Source of the DNA: Nitrososphaerota archaeon
Lineage (GTDB): Archaea > Thermoproteota > Nitrososphaeria > Conexivisphaerales > Conexivisphaeraceae
Direction: 5' to 3'
Length of the DNA stretch: 53,466 bases
Assembly (NCBI GenBank): GCA_009903775.1
Contig: WYEM01000016.1
Coordinates: forward strand, 1-53,466
Positions within the stretch are counted from its first letter, which is position 1. Every line of letters begins with the position of its first letter. Below are positions 18,741 through 26,366 of this stretch, piece by piece. Position numbers and translations under genes: made by a program. Below the pieces are notes generated by a model that was not told the DNA's origin, searched no databases, and saw only the letters and a program-made list of their open reading frames with translations.

Positions 18741-18770
18741 CCTTAAATATGGATCCCTTAAATATGGATC
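18741..18770 (+). repeat. Perfect 15-bp tandem duplication inside the IS end
   Basis: ccttaaatatggatc occurs twice in direct succession, between the left terminal repeat and the transposase stop. It may be a transposase binding site array or a simple duplication. Confidence 0.7.
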
Positions 18771-18774
18771 ATGG

Positions 18775-19740
18775 TCAGGTATGATGATCGCCGCTGAACT
18801 GTTCGATCGGATCGATCTCGACCTCCACCATCCCCCGTATGAGAACCAGCGCCAGCAGCAGCCTGAACTCCTCCCTCCTCAGGCTGCCCCTGAAGAGGGT
18901 GGAGAAGGAGTGGATGAGCGCCGCGAGGAGGAAGGCGAAGAGCCTGAAGATCCTCTTCGTGGAGCTCGTGAACAGGAGGAAGCTCTTGATGTCCCTGTAG
19001 GACGTCTCGATCGGCGCCCCGATCCTGTCGTAGAACCTCAGGACGTCGCGCCCCGGCAGCCCCAGGTTGGTGGCCCTGGCGACGTACCCGGGTCCCCGGC
19101 GCCGGTGGCCCGCCGGCTCGAGGCCGGCCCGGCGCCGGCTGACTATCAGCCTGAAGTCGACCTGCTCGCCCTCGGCCAGCCTCCTGCTCCTCGTCCTGTA
19201 GTGCCCGTCGAACTCCCCGCGGATCCCGACTTCGCCCACGGAGTGGAACCCGGAGTCGAGCGCGACCGTCCTTACCCTGAACCCCAGCGATAGCACCTGC
19301 TCGATCAGCGACCTGACAATCCCGGCCTCGCTCATCCCCCTCACGTACGGCGAGAACGCGAGCAGCAGTATCCTGCCCCTGTATTTCGTGGTGGCGGTCG
19401 CGTAGTTCCAGGAATATCCCTTATCGCCGGATCCCAGGCCCTCCACGTATTTGCCGTAGTACCTTATCCCGGTCCAGTCGAGCGATAGATCTATCCTCCT
19501 GACCTCCTCCAGCATCTTCGCGGATATCCCCCTGACCTCCTCCAGCACGTTCCCGATCACGCTGAGCCCCTGGTCCTCCACGTAGTTCCTGACCGTCTGG
19601 GCCGACACGCCGTACGTCCCCGATTTGCCCTCCACGGAATCCCTCCAGATAGATGCGGAGACCAGGGTCCTGGCCGCCGCATCCCCCTTCCTCCCCCTGA
19701 AGCTCAGCAGGGAAACCAGTTTATACCCTGCCAGCCGCAC
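18775..19740 (-). CDS. ISH3-like DDE transposase
   Basis: 321 residues. The DDE pattern fits ISH3/ISC1439-type transposases: first Asp in LSLDWTGIRYYGK, second Asp in ALDSGFHSVGE and the Glu in IGAPIETSYRDIKSFL, followed by a hydrophobic helix with RIFRLFAFLLAALIHSF. The frame is intact, so the element may still be active. GTG 19740 is used for lack of a better start; a TATA-like gtataaac lies just inside this start, so the real start may differ. Confidence 0.82.
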   Translation of the reverse strand: MRLAGYKLVSLLSFRGRKGDAAARTLVSASIWRDSVEGKSGTYGVSAQTVRNYVEDQGLSVIGNVLEEVRGISAKMLEEVRRIDLSLDWTGIRYYGKYVEGLGSGDKGYSWNYATATTKYRGRILLLAFSPYVRGMSEAGIVRSLIEQVLSLGFRVRTVALDSGFHSVGEVGIRGEFDGHYRTRSRRLAEGEQVDFRLIVSRRRAGLEPAGHRRRGPGYVARATNLGLPGRDVLRFYDRIGAPIETSYRDIKSFLLFTSSTKRIFRLFAFLLAALIHSFSTLFRGSLRREEFRLLLALVLIRGMVEVEIDPIEQFSGDHHT

Positions 19741-19833
19741 CTCATCCCGGCGAGGTGGTTTGCCATTCTGGGTCGCTTGGATGGGAAACCATCCTCGCCA
19801 AATGCGTTTCCAGCTCGGGATCGCCGGGGATGA

Positions 19834-19852
19834 ATTTTGGGTCTACAGTGAA
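19834..19852 (-). repeat. Terminal inverted repeat, right
   Basis: Exact reverse complement of 18717-18735; it marks the upstream end of the IS relative to its transposase. Confidence 0.8.
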
Positions 19853-19920
19853 GGGCGAGGGTTCCCCGGGGGATCCCGGGGCGGGGTCTCGGCGGTTGCG
19901 CCCCCTTGGCGGGCGCTACT
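19849..19920 (-). ncRNA. TnpB right-end (omega RNA) scaffold, 5' part, interrupted
   Basis: GC-rich, hairpin-forming sequence at the 3' end of the tnpB fragment. It is nearly identical to 30429-30498 on the plus strand, with a few substitutions and a 2-nt length difference. In IS200/IS605 elements this region becomes the scaffold of the TnpB guide RNA. Here the terminal hairpin is broken by the ISH3-like insertion, so this copy should no longer yield a normal guide RNA. Confidence 0.6.
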
Positions 19921-20398
19921 CCGCTGTGGTCCACAAAGTAGGAGAGCGGCCTCTCTAGCGTTGTTGGCATCGAGCCCGCGCCGCGCCTCAGAATGTTCAG
20001 TGCCCCGTTCAGGTCGCTGTGCAGCCTGTGCCCGAGCGGGCAGGTGACCACTCCCCTCGGGCCCCTCGCCACCTTCGTCCCGTGGATAGCGCAGTGATTA
20101 GAGGTGTTGTACTCAAGGACCTCGTACACGCGGATGCCGTACTCCTGCGCCTTCAGCTCAATTGTGTTCATGAGTTCACGATACCTCCACAGGTTGGAGG
20201 TGAGCTTGTTTCCATTATCCTGCGCTATATCGTGAGGATACCCGAGGTATATCTTAGACGCCCCGAGCTCCCAGAGGCCCCTCACCATGTGGTTTGCCAG
20301 GTTCCAGTACAGGTGCGCCATGCGCCTCATCAGCTTCCGGAAGAGCCTCCGCCTCCTCCTGTTGAGCCTCCGGAACTCCTCTATTACGCGCTCGTCAA
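19921..20398 (-). pseudogene. tnpB: Truncated tnpB (C-terminal part)
   Basis: C-terminal third of an IS200/IS605 RNA-guided nuclease: the arginine-rich helix FRRLNRRRRRLFRKLMRRMAHLYWN, the RuvC-II Glu in YEVLEYNTSNHC, a zinc-ribbon remnant in which one Cys is His (CAIHG, later CPLGH), and the RuvC-III SDLNGALNIL. RuvC-I and the N-terminal wedge/REC regions are missing: upstream sequence reads as an MFS fragment on the other strand. The frame remains open to 19704 across the IS end. Non-functional as a nuclease. Confidence 0.8.
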
Positions 20399-20600
20399 CG
20401 AGCTCATACCGGAGGGCGAGAGGGCCAGGGCGAACGGCGCCCTCCAGCTCCTGGACTCGATACCGAGGTCAGGAGGCCCCTACGTGACCGGAGTCCTGAT
20501 GTCCCTGGGGAACATGTCGCTGCCCTTCTACATCACGGCGGCCCTCTACGGATCCGCGACCGCCACCCTCTATGCGCTCATGAGGGGGCGCGCCAGGTGA
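20382..20600 (+). pseudogene. C-terminal stump of an MFS transporter
   Basis: The plus strand encodes YYALVNELIPEGERARANGALQ and then two hydrophobic segments (GVLMSLGNMSLPFYITAAL and TATLYALM), ending at TGA 20598-20600. The motif and position fit the last two helices of a major facilitator. The first ten or so helices are absent; the TnpB fragment occupies the sequence before it. It appears to be a gene cut by element insertion plus deletion. Confidence 0.6.
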
Positions 20601-20671
20601 CGCCGGACCGGCGAGGGAGGGGCCGGGCGGCCGCCCGGCCCATCAGCGCCCGGACGAGGCGCAAAGCTTAC

Positions 20672-20687
20672 GTATTACATGTAATAC
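20672..20687. promoter_or_regulatory. Perfect 16-bp palindrome before an RHH-like gene
   Basis: gtattacatgtaatac equals its own reverse complement and ends 10 nt before the ATG at 20698, inside the only A/T-rich part of this spacer. It lies where the TATA/initiator region should be. It is a good operator candidate for autoregulation by the product of the following gene. Confidence 0.55.
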
Positions 20688-20697
20688 TAGAGGCGCG

Positions 20698-21249
20698 ATG
20701 TCTGACGGGAACCGGCCGCAGGAGGAGAGGAGGATTCGCTCCATAAGGGGCCTGAACGACGACCTGTACAGGGAGTTCTCCGCGAAGGCCAGGGAGCTCG
20801 GCGTGAGCGTGGGGGAGCTCATGAACGTGGCGATGAGCAGGCTGCTGGTCTCCATGGACGCGGGCACGAGCGCGGGGCGTAGGCTGGCGGACGCCCTGAG
20901 GTCGCTCGGATCCAAGCTCGGGGAGGCGCAGTCGAGGGCCTTCAAGAGCGCGGTGGAGGCGGTGGCGGACTTCGACCTGGTGGCAGACCTGGATGAGCTG
21001 AGGGTCGGGCGCGGGGACCTCGAGCGCGCCAGGAGGCCGCTGGTCTTCTCCAACATCAGGCGCCTGGAGTTCGGGGACGACGTCGACTGGGAGCTGCTGA
21101 GCTCGAAGGTCAGGTCGATAAACGTCGTGGACGAGGTGATAGTGCCGGAGGGCATCCCGCTGCTGGAGCTCGCGTCCCGCTGCAGGCTGGTCAAGCGGAT
21201 AGCCAGGCGCGGCGAGGCCGGGACGCCCCGGGGCGACCTCAGCACCTAG
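20698..21249 (+). CDS. RHH-like N-terminal domain protein, function unknown
   Basis: 183 residues. The first 55 residues (RIRSIRGLNDDLYREFSAKARELGVSVGELMNVAM) have the strand-helix-helix pattern of ribbon-helix-helix regulators of the CopG kind. The remainder contains two short strand motifs (PLVFSNIRRLEFGDDVDW and INVVDEVIVPEG) that I do not recognise. ATG 20698 follows a palindromic operator candidate. Its last 11 nt overlap the convergent carboxypeptidase gene. Probably a DNA-binding regulator; the effector is unknown. Confidence 0.6.
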   Translation: MSDGNRPQEERRIRSIRGLNDDLYREFSAKARELGVSVGELMNVAMSRLLVSMDAGTSAGRRLADALRSLGSKLGEAQSRAFKSAVEAVADFDLVADLDELRVGRGDLERARRPLVFSNIRRLEFGDDVDWELLSSKVRSINVVDEVIVPEGIPLLELASRCRLVKRIARRGEAGTPRGDLST

Positions 21250-22729
21250 AATACTTGTCTCCCAGGTAGGAGACGAGGGCAGGCGCGTGGTACTCCCTCC
21301 CGAAGGAGCGCCTGAGCAGGTCCTTCGGCGCGTAAGTCGCGCCCCACCTGTGGACGCGCTCCCTCAGGAAGACGCGCACCGGCTCCAGGTCGCCTGACCC
21401 TATGGACGCCTCCAGTCCGGGCCCGTAGGCCTCGCCCATCATCGCCGCGACTATGTTGCCCAGCGTGTAGGTTGGGAAGTAGCCCATGGATCCGTGGGCC
21501 CAGTGGACGTCCTGGAGGACGCCGTCCGCGTCGTTCGCGGGCCTCACGCCCAACAGCTCCTCTGAGCGCGAGTTCCAGGCCTCTGGCAGCTCGGATACTC
21601 TGAGCCCGCCTTCGAGGAGCAGCTTCTCGATCTCATACCTGAGTATTATGTGCAGGTTGTAGGTCAGCTCGTCCGCCTCCGTCCTTATCGCGCCGGGCCT
21701 CACCAGGACGAAGTACCTATAGAGCTCGTCCGGCGAGTACTGCGCGGTGAAGCCCAGCTCGCCGTCGAGCACCGGCTTAACGAGCCGAGCGAACGCGCGC
21801 GTCCTGCCCACCACGTTCTCCCAGAACCTGCTCTGGCCCTCGTGCACCCCCAGGCTGACCCCGTCCCCTGCAGGGGTCATCCTGAGCTCCGGATCCACCT
21901 GGAGCTCGTAGAGCGCGTGCCCGAACTCGTGTATCGTGCTGAAGAGGGACCTCTTGAAGTCGAAGCCCTCGTACCTGGTGGTTATGCGGACGTCGCCCAC
22001 GCCCAAGCCCTGCGTGAAGGGGTGCGGGCTGACGTCCAGCCTGGCCCGATCCCACGGATAGCCGAGCAGGTCCAGCACCCTCCGGTTGACGCGCTCCATG
22101 GCCTGCTGGTCGTACCTCGCGGACTCCAGCGGGCTCCCGGCCATGCAGTCCCCCCTCTCCCTGACGCGCTCCAGGATTTGCCTGAGCTCGCGGCCCAGGT
22201 AGTCGAACAGCCCATCCGCGTCGCGCGTCCTCAGGCCCTCCTCGTGCAGGTCCAGAAGCGCGTCGTACGGATGGTCATCGTATCCCAGCGCCTCGGCCCT
22301 CTCGATGTTGAGCTGGACCAGCCTCTCGAGGTGCGGCCTGAATAGTCCGAAGTCCGACCTGGCCCTGGCCTCCCTCCATGCCTGGAATGCCTCCTGAGCC
22401 TCCCTCGAGAGCTCGTACACGAGCCTGGGGGGCAGGCGCCTCATTATCGAGATCTCCCTGTTCAGGACCCTGAGGGCGCCGCGCTCGTACTCGCTGAGCC
22501 CCTCCTTCCGCGATGCTTTCTCGACGAGCGACGTGAAGGCGTCCCTCAGCAGGAGCTCCTGGTACAGCGTGGCCAGCTCGGCCTGGGCGACCCCCCTCTC
22601 CTCCGCGCCGCCCGGCGGCATGTAGGTCTCGCTGTCCCACCCCATGAGCGCCGAGGCGTGGGAGATGGCCCAGAGCCTGCGGTACTGCCTCAGAATCTCG
22701 AGGACGTCCGGATCGGAGAAGTACCCCAC
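21239..22729 (-). CDS. M32 family (Taq-type) metallocarboxypeptidase
   Basis: A cytoplasmic zinc carboxypeptidase that trims C-terminal residues. The catalytic HEFGH is in FSTIHEFGHALYELQ; other M32 landmarks are MGWDSETYMPPGG near the N-terminus, GVHEGQSRFWENVVGR with the zinc-binding Glu, and VRPGAIRTEADELTYNLHIILRYE. At 496 residues it is family-sized. GTG 22729 lies 26 nt downstream of the TATA-like attttataag at 22752-22761, indicating a leaderless single-gene unit. Confidence 0.92.
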   Translation of the reverse strand: MGYFSDPDVLEILRQYRRLWAISHASALMGWDSETYMPPGGAEERGVAQAELATLYQELLLRDAFTSLVEKASRKEGLSEYERGALRVLNREISIMRRLPPRLVYELSREAQEAFQAWREARARSDFGLFRPHLERLVQLNIERAEALGYDDHPYDALLDLHEEGLRTRDADGLFDYLGRELRQILERVRERGDCMAGSPLESARYDQQAMERVNRRVLDLLGYPWDRARLDVSPHPFTQGLGVGDVRITTRYEGFDFKRSLFSTIHEFGHALYELQVDPELRMTPAGDGVSLGVHEGQSRFWENVVGRTRAFARLVKPVLDGELGFTAQYSPDELYRYFVLVRPGAIRTEADELTYNLHIILRYEIEKLLLEGGLRVSELPEAWNSRSEELLGVRPANDADGVLQDVHWAHGSMGYFPTYTLGNIVAAMMGEAYGPGLEASIGSGDLEPVRVFLRERVHRWGATYAPKDLLRRSFGREYHAPALVSYLGDKYSRC

Positions 22730-22751
22730 GGCGCGCCTGCTCGGTTCATTC

Positions 22752-22761
22752 TTATAAAATT
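22752..22761 (-). promoter_or_regulatory. TATA box of the M32 carboxypeptidase gene
   Basis: A clear A/T-rich box (cttataaaat in plus-strand reading) centred about 27 nt upstream of GTG 22729. Confidence 0.6.
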
Positions 22762-22765
22762 TAGG

Positions 22766-23560
22766 TTAAGTGGGGGATAGAAGGTTCCACACCTCGAGGC
22801 CGCCGGCGCGGCTGTGGAACTCGCCGTTCCCGAGGGCCCGGCATCCCCGGGTCCCCATGTGCAGCTCCACCACCGTGGACGACGCGTAGATGGTGCCGCC
22901 ATCCGAGGCGCACTCATAGAGCCTGTAGTAGCGCTCCAGGTCGGGATCGCTCGCGTCGCCGCGGAGCCTGTAGTGGCTCCCCACGATCACCTGGGGGCCA
23001 GCCGCCGCGCCGAGCAGCGCTATCCCCAGGTTCGCGCCCGTCCGCTCGGCGCCGAGGAGCCACTCGAGGTCCCGGCGCGATATGCCGCCGCGGATCCTGG
23101 AGGCCAGCGCGACGGCCGCGGCCCAGGTGTCGCTGTGCGGCGCGGCCTCGCCGATCAGGCCGTCCAGCTTGCCGCGGTCGAACGATCCGTTGTGCACGAT
23201 GTAGAGGTCGCCCCAGGCCGAGCTCGCGTGGACGGGGTGCGTCGATGCCAAGTCCACGGGGGTCCCCTCGCTCGCCTTCCTGGCGTGCGCCATGAGCACC
23301 ACGGGCGCGCCGGCGGCCCAGCCGGGGATCGCGGACTCCGGATCGGAGCCAGACGAGAATATCGGGCGCGTGCTCCTGTGATGCAGCGCTGCGGATCCGT
23401 CCAGCCGGGCGATCAGGATGCCCCAGCCGTCGTCGTGGGAGCGCTCCCCGTAGAGCGCCTCCCCGTAGGGGTCGTAGGCGGCGGCCTCCCTCAGCGCGCG
23501 CACCATCGAGCGAAGCTCCCCTGCCTCGAAGCGGCCGACGGCTATGAGCATCCTGCACAC
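22766..23560 (-). CDS. Class II glutamine amidotransferase domain protein
   Basis: A stand-alone Ntn-type glutaminase of 264 residues, related to the YafJ/GAT_4 group. With GTG 23560 as start the second residue is the nucleophilic Cys (CRMLIAVGRF), as the mechanism demands; longer in-frame starts would bury it. Further support: SHDDGWGIL, MAHARKAS, THPVHA, and IVHNGSFD carrying the oxyanion Asn-Gly. No synthase partner domain is fused or adjacent, so the acceptor of the ammonia is unknown. It is divergent from the iron-exporter gene through a shared promoter. Confidence 0.8.
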   Translation of the reverse strand: MCRMLIAVGRFEAGELRSMVRALREAAAYDPYGEALYGERSHDDGWGILIARLDGSAALHHRSTRPIFSSGSDPESAIPGWAAGAPVVLMAHARKASEGTPVDLASTHPVHASSAWGDLYIVHNGSFDRGKLDGLIGEAAPHSDTWAAAVALASRIRGGISRRDLEWLLGAERTGANLGIALLGAAAGPQVIVGSHYRLRGDASDPDLERYYRLYECASDGGTIYASSTVVELHMGTRGCRALGNGEFHSRAGGLEVWNLLSPT

Positions 23561-23582
23561 GGGCCACCTCGTCCGCGGCACG

Positions 23583-23590
23583 CTTTTATC
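23583..23590. promoter_or_regulatory. Shared TATA element of two divergent leaderless genes
   Basis: The only A/T-rich motif (cttttatc; minus strand gataaaag) in the 52 nt between GTG 23560 (minus) and GTG 23613 (plus) lies about 26 nt from both. One box may thus serve, or be competed for by, both directions. Confidence 0.5.
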
Positions 23591-23612
23591 GGTTGCCCGC
23601 GCCGAGCCCACC

Positions 23613-24542
23613 GTGGGCGCCGCGCGCGACTTCGCCCTGAACGAGTTCCGGGAGTACCTGACGTACTCCTGGCTGGCGCGCGTGGAGAGGAATCCGGACA
23701 GGAGGAGGATACTAGAGTCGCTCGCGGCGCAGGAGCGCGGGCACTACGAGTTCTGGGCGAGGAAGGAGCCCGTGAGGCCCGGGAGGATGGTGTACTTCGA
23801 GGCGGCGCTCCTAGTGCTCCTCAGGATGATCTTCGGCATAACGTTCGTCGGGAAGCTGATGGAGCGCGGGGAGCGCGAGATAGTGGAGGAGTACTCGGAC
23901 GCGGCCGCCCGCATGAGCGGCGAGGACCGGAGGACGCTGGAGTCCATCATAGAGGACGAGAGGACCCACGAGTCGGAGGTGCTGGCGCAGGTCGACGAGA
24001 CCATCGTCAAGTACATGGGGGCGCTCGTGCTGGGGCTAGCGGACGCGATAATAGAGATAACGGGCGCGCACGCGGGGACCCTGGGGACCACGAACGACAC
24101 GGTGATAGCGGGGGTCATAGGCCTCATAGTCGGGGTCTCGGCATCCATCTCGATGGCCTCCGCCTCCTACCTGCAGGCGAAGCACGAGACCGGCAAATCG
24201 CCAGCGACCGCTGCGGCCGTCACCGGCATCGGGTACATGGGCGCCGTGGCGCTGATGTCGCTCCCTTACTTCCTCACGCGCGCGATCTATCTGGCGTTCG
24301 CGTCCTCGATATCGGTGGGGATGATGCTCGCGCTCATGTTCACCTTCCAGGGATCGGTCTACTCTGGGACCGACTTCCGCAGGGAGTTCGTGCAGACGGC
24401 GCTGCTCCTCCTGGGCACGGCGGCGCTCTCGTACCTCCTGGGCTACGCCATAGGGGGCGCCCTGGGGATAAGGAGCCTGATCCGAGCCCGGATGGGATTC
24501 GGCGCGCCAATTTCGGCAACGCGTAAATATCATGAAGTATAG
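23613..24542 (+). CDS. Ferritin-like/VIT1 membrane iron exporter (MbfA-like)
   Basis: Two domains. Residues 1-130 form a ferritin-like four-helix region with ALNEFREYLTYSWLARVE, AAQERGHYEFW and EDERTHESEV as likely metal ligands. The rest is a VIT1/CCC1 transporter with GALVLGLADAIIEITGAHAG, VSASISMASASYLQAKHE and further helices. This is the architecture of membrane-bound ferritins that export iron or manganese. GTG 23613 is preferred because the TATA-like box lies 26 nt upstream. The last 15 residues run into the promoter of the next gene and may be an extension. Confidence 0.8.
   Translation: MGAARDFALNEFREYLTYSWLARVERNPDRRRILESLAAQERGHYEFWARKEPVRPGRMVYFEAALLVLLRMIFGITFVGKLMERGEREIVEEYSDAAARMSGEDRRTLESIIEDERTHESEVLAQVDETIVKYMGALVLGLADAIIEITGAHAGTLGTTNDTVIAGVIGLIVGVSASISMASASYLQAKHETGKSPATAAAVTGIGYMGAVALMSLPYFLTRAIYLAFASSISVGMMLALMFTFQGSVYSGTDFRREFVQTALLLLGTAALSYLLGYAIGGALGIRSLIRARMGFGAPISATRKYHEV
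24523..24530 (+). promoter_or_regulatory. TATA-like box of the TauE-family gene
   Basis: taaatatc lies about 27 nt before GTG 24554, within the tail of the preceding frame, supporting a leaderless start there rather than at the upstream ATG 24532, which is in another frame. Confidence 0.5.
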
Positions 24543-24553
24543 CGCGAAACCCC

Positions 24554-25384
24554 GTGTACCTCACGCCGCTGCAGATGGTCCTGAGCGTGGTGTCCGGGAT
24601 CCTCGTCGGGTTCTCGCTGGGGCTCATAGGCGGAGGCGGATCTATACTGGCGGTCCCGCTCCTCCTCTACCTGGTGGGGCTCAATTCGGTGCCCGGCGCC
24701 GCGCACATCGCGCTCGGCACGACGGCGCTCGCGGTCGGGCTCAACGCGTACATCAACTCCTACATGCACGTCAGGAGGCACAACGTGGCGCCCAGGATAG
24801 GCGGGATCTTCGCGGGCGTCGGGCTCATAGGATCGCTCATAGGAGCGTACCTGGGGCACATAACGCCAGGCAGCAGCCTGCTGCTCTACTTCTCGGCCGT
24901 CATGATGATACTGGGCGCTTACGTAGCGATCAGCAAGCGCGCATCCGGCGCGGGAACCCACGAGGAGGGGCCGCGCCTCGCAGATGCGAGGCGCAGGTGC
25001 CCGGGGCTGAGCGCCAGGACCGCCCTCGCGGTGGCCGGCGCGGGGTTCTCGGTCGGCCTCCTCAGCGGGTACTTCGGGATAGGGGGCGGGTTCCTGATAG
25101 TCCCGGCGCTCATATTCTCGTCCGGGATCTGCATGACGTTAGCGGTGGGGACCTCGCTTCTGAGCGTGGGGACCTTCGGGCTCGCGAGCGGGCTGGAGTA
25201 TATGTTCTACGGGGACGTGATACTGTTGATATCCCTGCTATACCTCGTGGGCGGCGTGATCGGGGGGTACGCGGGGACGTCGCTGGCCGTCCGGACGCCC
25301 AGGGACAGGCTCAGGGCGATCTATGGGATCATAATAGTCATCGTGGGAATCTATATGGCGCTGAAGGTAATGGGCTACGCGTAG
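24554..25384 (+). CDS. TauE/SafE family membrane permease
   Basis: 276 residues with about eight hydrophobic helices in two similar halves. Each half begins with the family motif: GFSLGLIGGGGSILAVPLLLY and GLLSGYFGIGGGFLIVPALIF. TauE/SafE proteins export or take up small sulfur-containing or organic anions; the substrate here cannot be named. GTG 24554 follows a TATA-like box. The gene ends four bases before the next, starting a plus-strand series of membrane and glycan-like genes. Confidence 0.85.
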   Translation: MYLTPLQMVLSVVSGILVGFSLGLIGGGGSILAVPLLLYLVGLNSVPGAAHIALGTTALAVGLNAYINSYMHVRRHNVAPRIGGIFAGVGLIGSLIGAYLGHITPGSSLLLYFSAVMMILGAYVAISKRASGAGTHEEGPRLADARRRCPGLSARTALAVAGAGFSVGLLSGYFGIGGGFLIVPALIFSSGICMTLAVGTSLLSVGTFGLASGLEYMFYGDVILLISLLYLVGGVIGGYAGTSLAVRTPRDRLRAIYGIIIVIVGIYMALKVMGYA

Positions 25385-25388
25385 CGAA

Positions 25389-26366
25389 ATGAGAAGAACC
25401 CTGGTGAGGGCGATCCCCCCGGCGGTCGGGGCGGCGGCGCTGGCGTCGGCGATCTACCTGAGCGGGCCGCGGAGGATAGCGGCGTACCTGGGGAGGGCGG
25501 ACCCGGCCCTCCTGGCGGCCGCGGCGCTGTCGGAGGCCTCCGCCATAGCGCTCACGGGGCTCGCCTGGCACAGCATAGTGCGCGGGATGTCGCTCAGGCC
25601 GCGCGCCGTGGACTCCCTGAAGGCGACCGGGCTGGAGATATTCGTTGACGCGACGATACCGATGGGGACCTTGGGCGGCGAGTTCCTCAGGATAACGTAC
25701 GCCTACAACAAGATGCGGATACCCATTTGGAACTCGGTGGCGGCGGCGGTGGTGCTCAGGGTGCTGATCGCCGGGGTGCTCGCGTCGCTCCTGGCATCGG
25801 CCGCGTACCTGGGTCTGGCCCGCCTCAGCGCCATGTGGCTCCTGCTCGCGGCCTCGGTGGCCGCCATAGCGGCCGTGGCGGCCGTGGCGGCTTTCCCCTC
25901 GAAGGCGGTGAGCCTGGCGCCGGGCCGCTACAGGGCGCTTGCGGAGGAGGCCATCGGGCCCGTGGCGGCCGCGCTCAGGTCCAAGGGCGCGATAGCGGCC
26001 CTCGGGCTCGTGTTCGCCGAGATAGCGTCGAGCGCGGCCGCACAGATGCTGGCCTTCAGCGCTCTCGGCATCAGAATCCCTTATTACTTCGTCATGGTCG
26101 CGTATCCGATATATGACGTCCTCCTCGCCCTTCCAACGGGCATACCGGGGTCATTCGGGGTGGCGGATGTGGGGACCAGCATCATTTATGCGTCCCTGGG
26201 TGTGAGGTGGCCGGCGGCGCTGGCCGGCATGATCGCCACGAGGATCGTCTGCCTGATCTCGGACGCCGCCATGGGCCTCCCCGTGCTCCTGCTCGAGGCG
26301 GGGCGCATGGCGCCGCCGGCCGACATCCGGAGGGCGCTGAGAGGGGAGGGGAGGGGGGCGGGATGA
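25389..26366 (+). CDS. Flippase-like LPG-synthase-TM (UPF0104) membrane protein
   Basis: 325 residues with roughly eight membrane helices. The motifs EIFVDATIPMGTLGGEFLRI and LALPTGIPGSFGVADVGTSIIY are characteristic of the lysylphosphatidylglycerol-synthase TM/UPF0104 family, whose members often accompany glycosyltransferases and act in lipid or polyprenyl-sugar handling. Its stop overlaps the next start (ATGA), so it is translated with the glycosyltransferase. A lipid-linked sugar role is inferred from this pairing only. Confidence 0.8.
   Translation: MRRTLVRAIPPAVGAAALASAIYLSGPRRIAAYLGRADPALLAAAALSEASAIALTGLAWHSIVRGMSLRPRAVDSLKATGLEIFVDATIPMGTLGGEFLRITYAYNKMRIPIWNSVAAAVVLRVLIAGVLASLLASAAYLGLARLSAMWLLLAASVAAIAAVAAVAAFPSKAVSLAPGRYRALAEEAIGPVAAALRSKGAIAALGLVFAEIASSAAAQMLAFSALGIRIPYYFVMVAYPIYDVLLALPTGIPGSFGVADVGTSIIYASLGVRWPAALAGMIATRIVCLISDAAMGLPVLLLEAGRMAPPADIRRALRGEGRGAG

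Larger units (their letters stand above)
18717..19852 (-). mobile_element. ISH3-like insertion sequence
   Basis: About 1.14 kb bounded by perfect inverted repeats ttcactgtagacccaaaat (18717-18735 and 19834-19852) and carrying one intact transposase gene. The inverted match continues 5 nt further outward on both sides (to 24 nt) only because the target is the stem of a hairpin. The element sits in the loop of the terminal hairpin of the TnpB scaffold. I see no clear direct target duplication. Confidence 0.8.

Noticed and set aside
18712-19857. A 24-bp terminal inverted repeat for the IS
   Set aside because: The outer five bases belong to the stem of the target hairpin, as shown by the uninterrupted copy at 30.49 kb; the IS repeat is about 19 nt.
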